Shown here: positions 47,074 through 58,800 of the stretch, one piece after another
How positions within the stretch are numbered: position 1 is the first letter of the stretch
Layout: every line of letters starts with the position of its first letter
Source of the DNA: Paramarasmius palmivorus
Taxonomy: Eukaryota > Basidiomycota > Agaricomycetes > Agaricales > Marasmiaceae
Length of the DNA: 64,000 nt
Assembly (NCBI GenBank): GCA_037176845.1
Contig: JAYKXP010000045.1
Location: forward strand, 1 to 64,000
Reading direction: 5' to 3'
Notes under the pieces: model-generated
Seen by the model: the letters and a program-made list of their open reading frames with translations, nothing else
What the model was told of the DNA's origin: nothing
Databases searched by the model: none
Translations under genes and position numbers: made by a program

Positions 47074-48134
47074 ATAATGGAAGAACGTTGTGTTTTTCCT
47101 GTTTCTTCTTTTCTACAAGGTACCGTGTTTCTATTTACTACTCTACTAGTCGCTGTTTTCCCTTTCAGTTCCGTATTCTTGGTGGCGGATGTTGTCCAGG
47201 TAGATGTACATGTTGTTCTGACTTTGAAGTATCAAATCAGGTGCACCCTACAGCTTTCGACGTGCTGCGCGTGGCTCTACCACATACCCTAGATTTCATT
47301 CGGTTTACAAACCACTGCAGTTCGTGGGTAAGTCTCATACTTTCTGCTCGGAGTACGATACTTGATATTCGATTACTATGCACGCAGATCGCTGGCAGCA
47401 CACCATTCAGTACGCGTGAAATTATTACAGTATTTGCTTGAAGTGGGTCGATTCTCGGCGCGAGATTGACAAAGGCTTTTGCTGATCTTTATTCGTACGT
47501 ATCGAAAATCTGCAGGTCTGGCTCTTGGGTTTTTCCCCGTTGACGTCTTCGAATCTGCAAATTACGCTGCCCAAACGGAACGATCGACAGGTAGGTAGTA
47601 TCATCTGGCGCTGGGTGTGAGTCCCGACTAGGTGAGCTAATGCAAGCCTTCATCTAGACCCAACTGTTTGTGTACATCTATGCTCTTCGCCTGTATTCAA
47701 CAGTTGAAAGCTGGTTGTGATCTGGAGGTACGTTTCATTCTATAATCTGTTACTCGTATGCCCGTTCCGTGCACGTACCCTCTACTGAGATACTCGATAG
47801 ATTCCTGCCAATACATTGGCTTTAGAGGTCAATGAGCAGATTCAGACAAGCCACTGGTCCGGTGCATAGACAAAGCGTGCTTTTGGTAACTTTGGGATCT
47901 GATCATAAGCCGATCATCCCAAGTTGTGAGTGGCGCGTATTGAAGTCTTTTAACTTGATATCATTTCACGTTTCACGAAACCAATGTACCTGAGGCAACA
48001 CAGTATCATTACCAGTGTCCGGTTTTGGCTGGCACGTAGCCAAGGAATAAATCCGATCTGTTCGCTGTTATTCTCGTTGAATTCTTCATCAAGCCAGTTC
48101 AGGGAACCCCTACTGCGTCCATCCATTGACTCTC

Positions 48135-49000
48135 GCGGCTGGACGCCTTGATACAAAATCTACCCCGAACATGTCAAGCTTGTTCACAACGCGTTCCAGA
48201 ATCCAGAAGGGTAGTACTTTTGATTTTCAAATTATCCGTACTTCGCTTAATCCTAATGCACGCTCAAAATCAGCGCTCATCCCACACCTCTTGACCCTAG
48301 CATTTCATTCAGCACTCAAATTGCTGATTCCCACCCTGCTCGGGGGATATAATACAACAATGTAGCTCCAGAATCAACCATTCTCCATCACCCAGAGTCA
48401 TGCAACTCAAAACTCTTCCTTCACCGTTGGCCTCTACCTCTCGGTATCTGAGGTGTTGACGTATCGTTCTAGGTACAACTGCTATCGAAACCCAAATCGT
48501 GAGACGTATGGTTGATTTGAACGGTGTTTTGGACATTGTAGTCTTTGAACGATATAGGAAAAATTGTGATATGCATTATGAAAATGTTGATTGAGGACAT
48601 GTTTATCCACGGGGAACGCTGGACGTGCTCCAAGGACAGATTCCAAACACATCAGCGCAATAGTTGGTTTGGAATCGGCATGTTCACAAATTGTTGTATC
48701 GAGATGCTGCCTTACGGACTGATGGACTCGGAAGTACCAAAATATACGCTCAACGTATATGGGTACAATCCATCAGATACATCCTATCGGCTATACCTAT
48801 CACAATGTATCATGCTATGATATTACCTTATATCTATCAATAGGTTCAAAATGAGTTCAAGCATCTCATATTCTAACCGTTCTCCGAGTCAAGAACGCAA
48901 GATTCCGGCCGTACCGGGTGAGCTTCAGACGCCGATGGGAATCATTGCTATTGGTCAGGACATGTACACGTAATGTACATGTACGTTAGACCATCAGATA
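48135..49000. other. No recognised gene
   Basis: A 91-codon frame (48545-48820) has no recognisable motif. No repeat unit is seen. Confidence 0.35.
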
Positions 49001-49084
49001 CACTCTTTCAACTTGAACCATGAGCATCACTCCTAGGTGAGAGATTTCCAATGATCCACATACAGCTCATGATTTAAGATCCTC

Positions 49085-50624
49085 TCAACCAGAAACCGTG
49101 ACATTGGTGATGAAGACACTGTCGCGCATCTCACTGCTCTCCTGTGTTCCGGTCGAGATCTCTCCCCAGACGACCGAGTATCCGTGCTAGATATTCGACG
49201 GAAATCCCGAAGCAAAGACATCCGCTCGACAATCCTCTTCACTATTCGCACCCATCAGGAAACTACTCCCAGAAATTTTGTCCTCGATCTTCATTCTCGC
49301 CGTTGAACCTGTCATGTTTTACCGACGCCCGACTCTCACTGATACCCCGGGTAGCATCAGCGAAGTCTGCTTTCACTGGCGTCAGACATGTCTCAGGACA
49401 CCACAACTATGGGCCCCCTTATATTTCGTCTTTGCCGGTTCATTCCGAAAGACTATTGCTAGGCAGGTTCTTCGACACGTCGAGAGGTCAGCGGAGGTCC
49501 CTTTGACACTGTGTATAGAAGTGGATGGAAGTCGTCAAGGAACCATTGTGAACTACAAGTGGTTCAGGATGATCCTACAACCGCTCTTCGATCAATCTCA
49601 ACGCTGGTCCTCGCTCTCCTTAACTGGATCTGTCGATGCCATAGCAGGATTCTTACCTTTATTACATGATTTGAATCTGACAAATCTCATTACGTTCAAG
49701 AACCTCGGCGTGGAAAGCGTCGCGCCCAACGGAGAACCTTTGAATCTCCTCGAATTCCTCCGTGGAAGGACTCCCAATCTCCGCTCTTTCACTAATCGCC
49801 GAGATTACGATGCATCGTGGTACACATCGGTTCCCGGTTTCAAGCAATTGTGCCATTTGACGGTCTCTGGGTATACGTCGGACACGATTCTTGAGGCCAT
49901 GAGGGCTTGTGGCTCTGCTCTCGAATCGATGGAAGTCATTTATCGGCTGTACAGCAATCGGGTAGATGTCCCCACCGTGGATTCACTCATTACGCTTCCA
50001 TCCCTTCGCACGCTCCATATACGATACAGTATACGGCAGCAAGAGCTCATCACAGATATTGGGCCCCATCTCTTGACCATCTTCCATTCTTTAAACGCTC
50101 CTTCATTGGAATCGCTCACTCTGCAATCAAAGAATTATGTTCGACTTGCTCCTATCGCACAAACATCTCTGCATTCCAGTATCGAAGAATTTGCAAGGCG
50201 ATCAAACTTCCGATTACGTTCTTTTTGCCTGGACAGATTGCCGTGCACCCCTGAAGATCTTCTTCGTATCCTCAGCTTGAAGGTGATGGAGGAAATTCGG
50301 TATTTGACGATATGCGAATCCGCTCCTCCATTCATGGGCGATATGGAGAAGTGGAATTTTAGTAGCCTTGTCACAACCGAGGTGGTACATGCTCTATCTC
50401 CAGAGTTAGATGGCGAGATCTTGCTTCCCTCTCTTCGGGAGCTTAAATTTCATGTCATGAAAGGATGGGAGGACTACGCATTCGAGAGAATGGTGGAATC
50501 GAGATGTCGTCGTGGGCTGGTATCAATTCGTGTGGACCGTGCAATTGTTTGGGCAAATTTGCGTGTGGATATGGAGAAGTTGACGAAGCTTGACTTGATC
50601 GTGAAGGTACCAGACGATATGTAA
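49085..50624 (+). CDS. F-box-like/leucine-rich protein with an N-terminal frame break
   Basis: From about 49085 a frame reads DIGDEDTVAHLTALLCSGRD, the coiled leader usual before this F-box type. Near 49200-49230 the frame changes, and RKLLPEILSSIFILAVEPVM (F-box) opens a 450-codon frame to 50624. This carries CFHWRQTCLRTPQLWAPLYF, RHVERSAEVPLTLCIEV and a leucine-rich region. It belongs to a different F-box subfamily from the members at 7477, 25814 and 33619 (no RSKSxPLS block). The break could be a one-base indel, a small intron or a sequencing error. The leader CAACTTGAACCATGAGCATC near 49009 is a weak match to the shared leader. Confidence 0.65.
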
Positions 50625-51107
50625 GCTTGTAAAAATGATTAGTGATAGCTCAACTCAACTATGCTGCAAGGCGTTGAATTTAAATGTACACTCTGTTACC
50701 TGAGGTCTAGTGCAAACGTCGCCGAAATGCTTTCAATGTATCATTTTCATCTAGGTAGCCGATGAAGTTATATTGCCTTCATAATAAGCACAAGTGTATG
50801 TTACTGTCAGTAAATAATAAAACGCGCGTCTAGAATCAAGGAAACATTTCCTTACCAGCATGGACATTGGAAGCGTCACTATGTAAGCAGCGCGAGTTAG
50901 GGTGCTGCAGACGCTGTTTCTGCAGATCTCAGTGATTGATGTAAGCTCTATGTGGCTTGCCACTGGCATAATCGACACTATACTCCACTCTACAGGGATC
51001 GTCTACGACGGACTGTGTCGTGACTTCGATACTGTAACAGGAAACGCGTGTAATACCAGATTTGCGCGAGGCGCCCAACCGTCTAATCCTGGCGTCTGAA
51101 CGAAGAC
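50625..51107. other. Spacer, no gene seen
   Basis: 3' flank of the preceding gene. Near 51066 GCGCGAGGCGCCCAACCGTCTAAT marks the start of an F-box leader module. Confidence 0.4.
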
Positions 51108-51150
51108 AAGTGACACCGTAACAAATTCTTCTTGAACTCGAACCATCACA
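51108..51150 (+). promoter_or_regulatory. F-box leader module without its gene body
   Basis: AAGTGACACCGTAAC and TTCTTCTTGAACTCGAACCATCA (51126-51148) match the shared leader. About 85 bp later only the last 200 bp of an F-box gene follow, so nearly the whole coding region has been deleted. Confidence 0.5.
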
Positions 51151-51233
51151 AGTTTCTCCTTACATGGCACATGACCGTACCGTCGCGATTCTGCTAAATC
51201 TAGTTCAAGCTCAGCAAGGGGCTATTTGAGGAC

Positions 51234-51440
51234 ATGCTAAGGTGTAGGAGAGGCAGTTTGCGAGACCACCGACTGCGCTCGGCGTCCCTGAGAGCTTCAC
51301 ACCCGACGGTCCCTCAATTCGATCTGGATTGTCTCCGACAACTCCAATCCGAGGGTTTAGCTCTCAGAGTCGTGCATAAACCGCTTCTGCCCTTCCCAAA
51401 AATAAGCTCGAGTTACTGGGATATGGCGAATGATGCGAGT
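51234..51440 (+). pseudogene. C-terminal F-box gene fragment
   Basis: MLRCRRGSLRDHRLRSASLR and LDCLRQLQSEGLALRVVHKP match the end of the relic at 2826-3020 closely. No 5' part is present. Confidence 0.75.
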
Positions 51441-52940
51441 ATTAGTAAGTAGCTCTTTTTCGCCTTCGATTCACTGTGACTGACCATATATTGTCATTAG
51501 GTCAAGGATATCTATACACAGAGTAGTCTCGGATTCTTGTGACGTACGATGAAAAATCGATAGCAACAACGTTCTTCGTGACTGCTCTGGTCCAATTTAA
51601 ATTGCTACCTTTGAGGAAAGTATCCGTTCAGTTGCCATCAGTAATAAATGTTGATGATTTAATTTTAATATCCATACATTATACGACCCAGAAGTATTCG
51701 TCCTTGCATTCACTTCCCTGGTCGTTCTACAAATATTGGGTACTTCAGACTATGGTCGCCGGATGTTGTAGCTGTCGATGTACTTAAATTCCTCGAATAC
51801 CAGGCTTGATTTCGCTTTCGCTTGTCGTGAAGAACCTTTCGGCTCGAGATGGTGTCTCTGCTGTGACTCGTGAATGGTTGAAGGCGCAGCATAAGGGACG
51901 ATCGGTACCGACCCTCAAGATCATTCAGTTAGATGCTTCTCCTTACGAGCAGGGAATGGTTGCCATCGGCTTTAATCTGCACAAGGGGATACAGTTTTCA
52001 GATTCCTTGTACATTGCTTCCCTGTTCCTAGACGTCTCAAAGCACCATCATCCGTGAAAATGACCGATTGTAATTCTGTAAATGCGAATGGATATCCTCT
52101 TGACACCAGTCTAGCCTGACGCTGTCCCATTTCGCATCAGCACCCGAACGGCCCGCTTTCACGCCTTAGGCGCTCTTTAGAGGGAAAAATCGCCGAAATA
52201 CAGCCTAAATCGGCAAAAGAGCGTTGAAAGCCGTCCGGGCAAATTCAACTTGCTTTACTGTCTGTCCTAAAGATAGGTAGGTATTGCGCACCTTTCGGAA
52301 ACCTCAAGTATACAAAATAGCCAAAATTATGGCAGAATGTGATTATGATTTAAGGTATCGTTTTTCCAATCGTTTCATTCAGATTCCACAGCCTTTAATC
52401 GTCAAATATATTGCGCAGCGCCCCTAGCATGCAAGGCGGTATTCGCAATACCTAGAGCCCTGACATGCTAGAGGATTGTAAAGAAGGCGGCGTTGGCATT
52501 GGCGGTGGAGGAGCAGGAGTTACCATGATTGACGTGACGAACAAAGAGGGTGATATGGAGCGTATGGCTTCAGTGACTGGTGTGAATGATAGCGATGAGC
52601 TGGGGAGATATTGGTTGGATATCTGTTGTCCAGGCAAGTAAACCCTTCCAAACGTCGAACAAGTGGTGGTTCATGAGACTTCGGTGTTGAATACCGGATG
52701 GGATTTTCTATTGGGTACAGAAGGAAAGTCTCGCTGCCAGGGATAATACAGCATTTGATAATGACTGCGGCGTGATAGGTACAGGACACAGAAATCGCTT
52801 CATAGGATGTTCACGATGGTTTCATTGGTGGAAAACACCACAAAGAGCTCATGACTCTTTGAAGTTCGAGGATAACCAGACTATAAGGGAGCATGAGCAT
52901 CGTCATCGAAGGAAAAAACGAGAGAGAAAAAGCGCCACGC
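51440..52940. other. Flank of the F-box fragment with extra sequence not in the 3-kb copy
   Basis: 51450-51780 matches 3045-3410. From about 51780 to 52900 the sequence has no counterpart there, so about 1 kb was inserted here or lost there. An 83-codon frame (51806-52057) is unrecognised. A strong imperfect hairpin lies at 52143-52240. Confidence 0.45.
52143..52240. repeat. Imperfect hairpin, possible MITE-like element
   Basis: Arms at 52143-52179 (CCCGAACGGC...CGCTCTTT) and 52215-52240 (AAAAGAGCGTTGAAAGCCGT...CGGGC) are inverted. An inner pair, CGCCGAAATA/CTAAATCGGC, flanks the loop. No transposase or target duplication was found. Confidence 0.4.
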
Positions 52941-54900
52941 AGCAATCACATAGTGCACCGACGCAGCGCCAATCAGGTGTAGGCGTCACGGAAGCGTTGA
53001 ATGTTGGATCCGAGTCGAGAGCATTAGCGTCTCGACAGCAGGATATGCAATCTAAAATCAGCTTTCATCATGGTCGTAGTGTCAGTGGGGAGACGAAGAA
53101 AGATCGTCGTGACCAGAATCAAGAGTTGGGCGCCTAATGTGATGTCACGCGAAGCCGGTTGCCACGTGGCTACTTTTTTCTCTTTCCTCAACGACGATGT
53201 TGCTGCGCTCACTGCTCGATCACAACGCCAATTCTCCAAAGCTTTGCTCATCAAATATTTGGGACCTCCCCTAGGGTATGTTTGAAGCTATTTCAGAGAA
53301 GGAGGATGGGTCGTCGATATTAACGGTACATCTTCTGTCTTCTGTCTTCTGTTCTTATCTGATCGTCAGACAGGAAAAGCATTGACTGAGATGGTGCTCA
53401 AATATGAGCGTTCCTACGGTGAAGACATTATCGGAACCCTGGTGCGTCTCACGATCCTCCCCTTTGTTCTTTTCCTCATATCAAACCCAACAGGTCAAGG
53501 TCAACTTTCATCGTTCCGGTCCAAAGAAGATATCACTCCCAAGGATTTTGACTTCTCCTGAGCTCAAATCGGCCCTTATGCGACACCTTGAACTCGATCA
53601 ACGACGGGCAAGCCTTTCTCTGATTCAGCGGCGTTAGAAGAAACACGTCCACAGCCGACACGCTCAGAACAACGTGTACAACGTCCCAAGGCATCCATCG
53701 ACTACGCGAACTTGCATCTTGGACCCCCACGATATGCTGGTATCGATCAGCGACTCTGCTCCTTCCACGGATACCAGCGTGCGAGAACGAAAGGCTACAT
53801 GGTGCTTGCGGTACGTCCTCTGTTCCTTTCTACCATTGTAATACTGGAACCAACCTTTCTTCCAGGTTTTGAGGACACCATCCACTCTCCAAGTCCGCAG
53901 AAGAAGCGTTAAACACAATGATGCCGTCTGATCCTCCCTTTCCCCCGCCTACCCAAACAAACATCTGCCAGGAAGCATCGATACTCCCCCACGTTCCGCA
54001 CCCTGTATTCTCTGATGCACGACTTCTACATCCGCCTTTGACGAGATTCACATTACTCTCTAGTCGGCTTCCCGTGGCTTCCCGTCCTTCCCGCAGCACG
54101 CCCCCAAAAAGATACCTTTCCTCTAACTCTGCTGCCGCCTTCCGTTTTTCGTTTCCTCACTAGTATGCTGTGCCGCCCACGTCCCCTCGGTACCTTTGTT
54201 ATCGCAGTCTACCTTCGGGTTACTCCGATAGTCCGCGGTCGAAGCCCTACTATATCCGACAACACCCCTTCTCCACGCGTCGTCCAATCACATTTCATTT
54301 CCTTCCATATCACACCTCTACTACAACGCCTTTACCCCATGCCTATCCCCGAACCCGATACCCGGTACACCCCTCTCTTCAGTTTGGAAGACATAGGGTA
54401 TGAAAGAATCCAAGGGAATAATGCAAACGTCACCTTCTCTCGCTCGTACAACGAAGGAAGGCGTTCTCGGTACGGTTGAGGGTTGGAACGAGGATGAATG
54501 CGCTGCACTCTTTGCGGAGAAATCGATGCCTGGTGTTATTGAAGGTTCGTACAGGTTTTTGTCCGGGTGCTGATGCTAACCCGATAACGATAACGCGTAG
54601 ATCTCCCGCTTCTTCGCACAAGATACCTGCATCGCTGTCATCAGGAAAGGGATATAGATAGTGACTTGACGATTATCTTTCGCTGCGTGGAGGAAGGATG
54701 GAAGTCTGCAACATGGACAGGAGGGGTGTCTTGGTTATAGGTATGTGTTGAATGTTAGTGCGATCGCTTCCCCAGTCTTGTGCTCACCCAGAAACCAATA
54801 GACCGCCCTGATATTTGGGGATGCGAATTGACAGTCGACGGAAGTCTTGTTACCAGAGTATGTCTTCGTAACTGCATAGCATTCGTTGTGTTTAGAGTCG
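52940..54900 (+). repeat. CCACGTGG-headed intron-rich repeat, unit D
   Basis: The head has GGCGCCTAATGTGATGTCACG and CCACGTGG at 53162-53169. Exon 1 has an ATG near 53279. An intron GTACATC...AGACAG (about 53326-53373) and a short exon ending KYERSYGEDIIGTL (to about 53440) follow. After an intron (about 53441-53493), an exon reads PKKISLPRILTSPELKSALM to a stop near 53637. Further introns are GTACGTCCTC...TTCCAG (about 53813-53866) and GTTCGTACAGG...GCGTAG (about 54546-54600). The closest matches are unit A over the first 1.2 kb and unit F beyond. It shows the exon structure well, but frames do not stay open across it. Confidence 0.6.
53162..53169. promoter_or_regulatory. CCACGTGG palindrome of unit D
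   Basis: It lies 18 bp after TGATGTCACG, almost the same spacing as in unit A. Confidence 0.5.
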
Positions 54901-54936
54901 GAATTGCTTCGAACAACAATAGATCCACTGTACTCA

Positions 54937-55012
54937 CTCCCTGGCTGGGGTCGAACCCAGTGATCACGATGGCAAAATACGGCAACCCTCATGACAGTCG
55001 CGTGTACTAACA
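54937..55012 (-). other. tRNA-Asp-like remnant
   Basis: The minus strand keeps TTAGTACACGCGACTGTCA (A-box region and a GTC anticodon), an insert ATTTTGCC...CGTGATCAC, a perfect T-arm (CTGGG, TTCGACC, CCCAG) and the 3' acceptor CCAGGGAG. The 5' acceptor and the 3' half of the anticodon stem are lost. The insert is shared with the remnant at 7192. Confidence 0.5.
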
Positions 55013-55019
55013 CGGGCGG

Positions 55020-55160
55020 TCATCTGATGACAGAAATGAAAGGCACTTCTTCTTGAACTGCAATCGTTCGAGCGAGCGAAGAGAAGAGTTTGTACGTACC
55101 CTTCCCGTCATCGCTCTCTTCCTCCAGCTAATGGGCTATCAGGATGATTATCCCGTGAGT
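55020..55160 (+). promoter_or_regulatory. Orphan F-box leader with intron-like sequence
   Basis: CTTCTTCTTGAACTGCAATC (about 55046-55065) is followed by an intron-like stretch, GTACGTACCC...GCTATCAG (about 55093-55141). No F-box coding sequence follows up to the NACHT gene. Confidence 0.45.
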
Positions 55161-55850
55161 ACCGACGTCGAAAGCGCGAGGAACAAGGACTGGTAATGTT
55201 CTTCGTTTCTATTCATGTAACACTAGAGGCTTACTTTCCTTTTGGCAGGAGGCACTCCCAGCCACAGGCTTCGAAGACGCAACTGATAACAAGTAAAGGT
55301 CGATACTCCTGTACGCCTTACTTACCAAACCGCCTACGCCTGCGCTTCGTATCTTTACGTCACTTCAAAGTCCAGAGCCTCTCAGAGATCTCTTCTCTTC
55401 TCCTCTGCACCGTCGAACATTGGAATCTCCGAGTGAAGTTTTAGCCTTTCCGCTTACCTCGTACTCGGTGGGTAGCCACGACGCGTAATACCTCGAAGCT
55501 ATGGGCCATCTCACCTCTTGCCATCATCGGTCCTTCGCATGTCTGGTCATATAAACGAGCAGATGGGATATGGATGATTCGTGTGCGTATCAGAAACGAT
55601 CCAGATGTCCGTATAGCACATTGATATCCTTTATGAACACATGCTGTTTGGTGGATTGGCGGCGAACTCCACCAATCCTGTCGCTGGTGGGTTGCTCATT
55701 GCTGTGATTTGCTGTGCCAGGACATTGTATAGCTCCGTAATAATACATCCCAATAGAGTCTCTCGACTGGACCAGTTCATAGCGGATCGTGAGTGTAATT
55801 GATGCACGAGGTATCTTTGTGGCTGTTGAAAGTGCAGGGACTCTCAGCGC
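55160..55850. other. Region upstream of the NACHT gene
   Basis: No gene is supported. The minus-strand frame at 55590-55997 overlaps the NACHT leader and looks like a shadow. Confidence 0.35.
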
Positions 55851-55878
55851 TTGAGTGGCTGTACCAAGCTGTAAACGC

Positions 55879-58800
55879 ATGGTAGCAGCGTGTACTAGTA
55901 TTTCATTCAATGGCGGATGTTTGACTTCTGCTGCGACTGCTCTGCTCTTTCCCTCTCTCGCAATGCCAAAGATCCAGTCCCCCAAGTACATCACCAATCA
56001 TCGAGTCCCGACACCAGCACCTTCGAGCACTGGTGTCAGCGACAGAAGGCACTATCCGGCACCTCGACCGAGTGATCAATTAGGCCTGTACTACCAGCCT
56101 ACTAGTTCCACGAACCAATGCTTCGTGCATCCTCCTTCCGACAATGCGTTTCGTCCCTTTTCATGTACCAATCTCTCGACAGACCATCCATTTCCTGACC
56201 CGAGCTGCTACAATCAGCTAACGGATTCCAATTATCAACATTCACATTCTAATTTTCCCTATGCATATGTTCCCTCTATGCCAACCAATTTCACAATGCA
56301 ATCATTAGCTCCACCAAGCTACCACCCGGTCCCTCACCAACAAACTGATTCCATTCCACGCCCTGATCGCAATCATATTACCCCTTCCTCTTTGTCACAT
56401 GCACTCACGATGTACCATGCATCTCCTGCATCTTCTCAACCGGGCGATCATTCAGACACGAATCAGCCAGCTGATTTTAGTCAGCAATACTCTGCAGGTC
56501 CTAACCAACTGGCTGTTCAGTGATATTTATTATATCCCAATCCCAATCCCAATCCTATTACCCCTTCCTCTTTGTCGCATGCATATCATCAACCAAGCGA
56601 CCAGTCAGGCACCAATCAGCCAGCTGAAGTCAGTCAGCAATACTCTGCAGGTCCTAACCAACTGGCTGTTCAGCGATATTCGTCATATCCCAATCCCAAT
56701 CCTTTTATCCCTGCCCCCGCGTTACCTGCATTCGCAACATATCATTCGTATTCTGAACTGAGCAATCGTTCAGACACCAATCCGCCAGCTGATCATCGTC
56801 AGGAATACTCTGCAGATTCTAACCAACCGACTGTTCATCGACATTTATATCCCAATCCCAATCCTATTATACCTTTCCTCACGTCCCCTGCATTCTCAAT
56901 GCACCATCCATATCCTCAACCGAGCAATCATTCACTGGCAGACACCGACCAGTCAACTGATTTCAGTCAGGAATACCCTTTGTATACCAACGTTGACGAT
57001 GCCGCCTCTTCCTCTTCCTTGATTGCCGTTACGAAGCACTTCCCAAGTAATCACTCTCATCCCGACTCCCATCCCAGCCGGCAATACCATTCATACCACG
57101 ATTTTGTCAATACATCCCCTCCCTCTTTATCTACTTATGCGCCGGACAACGGAATGTCAACTACACATTTACCACAAGCATTGCTGTCCAATTGCAGCAA
57201 CTTCAACATTCATGGAGGGCAGTTGAACAATGTTAGTGGCGATCAGACAAACTGGAATTATACTGTGTATCCAAATGACCGTATGTTTATTTTTCTGCTA
57301 AGTTTCAGGGCTGTTCTGATTGTTCTTCAGCAATGCAAATGCTTTGGAATGAGATAGCTAGCGTGGGGGCTATGTATAACTCCAGCGCCCGCTATCCGCA
57401 GCCTCGGTGTCACGAAGATACACGTAAAGAGATCCAGGCATCTATACTCAATTGGGCTCGATCTGAGGACCCGACAACGGAGCGTTTGTGCTGGTTGTCA
57501 GGCTCTGCCGGTGCGGGGAAATCTGCTATCGCCCAGACAATTGCAGAGAAGACCGACCTGGAAGGAACACTTGTGTCAAGCTTTTTCTTTTGGCGCGACG
57601 ACCCACAACGGAACAATCCATCGCGGCTGTTTCTCGTCATTGCATATGACTTAGCCCACAAATTCCCAGAGTTCCGAGGTCGTATCGAACAGGTTATCAA
57701 GCAGACACCAAGCGTCTTGAAGGCATACCACAACGAACAGCTCAAGAAGTTGATCCTTGAGCCATGGTCAATGCTATCATGCACCGAATCCAGTGGACTT
57801 ATAGTCATCGATGCGCTCGATGAATGCTCCACGGGTCGCGAACAGCAAGAGGTTCTACGCCTCATTGCGTCATTCCTTTCAAAATGTCACAAACCCCTAC
57901 CCCGAATTCTCCTTTGTAGTCGACCCGAACCCTCGATCCGAGAGACACTTGACCACGAGGACTTTCTCCCTGTGCGCCGGCTTAACCTCGATGATGATTG
58001 GGAAACAAGACGTGATATTGAGCACTTTCTACGCGATGGCTTTTCTCGGATAAGGGAGAGCCCCCGATGCAAGGGCTTTAACCTTCCGACTCTCTGGCCG
58101 TCAGATCGGGATATCAGCACCCTGACTTGGAATGCCTGTGGGCAGTTTATCTATGCCCAAACTGTCCTCAGGTTTGTAGAGGAGGAGCACTTTAATCCAT
58201 GCCAACAGCTCGATATGATTCTCGGAATATGCTGTGATGCAGAAGCTGGCTCTCCGTTTGAGCCGCTAGATATTCTCTATCGCCAAATCCTCTCCACCTG
58301 TCCAAGACGTGAGCGATTACGGGATATTCTGGGTGTAATTGCATACTACCCCTTTGAGGACTCAACAGACCGGACGTCAACCATGATTGAGATCCTTTAT
58401 GGACTTTCCCGTGGCGATGTGGCGTTAACACTACGTGGAATGCATTCCGTGATTGATCTTCCCAAGGATGGCACCATTGATATCCGTCACAAGTCATTCT
58501 GGGATTTTTTGGAGGATGAGGACCGTTCCCATGAATACTTCATTGATGAAAATGTGTATTGCGACAACTTCTTTATCCCTCGCACACTCCAAGCTGTGGC
58601 TAACCTTGTGAATAAGGGATTCCATCCCAGGTACATTTCTTTGTCTGTCTTCTCATTCATTGTGCTTATGATCTCAATCTCCTAGCTCTTTTAATACATT
58701 TGCGGAAACAGATATTATTCATTTTGTTGGGGTGGTTACTGTCCAACTCACTATGGAACTAATAGAGACCAAGGACGACCAAAATAGTCAGTTGCTCAAG

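Larger units (their letters stand above)
45500..48135. repeat. Right copy of the 2.6-kb direct duplication
   Basis: Pairs with 39895-42460. It keeps the fuller tRNA-like sequence (46995-47073) and a TTAGGG run (46789-46803). Minus-strand exon modules at about 46440-46330 and 46150-46010 again encode IWPS-containing peptides with an intron-like GTATGC...TAG between them (about 46215-46165). Confidence 0.65.

Noticed and set aside
55590..55997. Minus-strand 135-codon frame before the NACHT gene
   Set aside because: Overlaps the NACHT leader; composition is not protein-like and no motif is visible.
56440..57000. CRISPR-like array
   Set aside because: The repeats are coding, long (about 155-165 bp), diverged and without unique spacers; the genome is eukaryotic.
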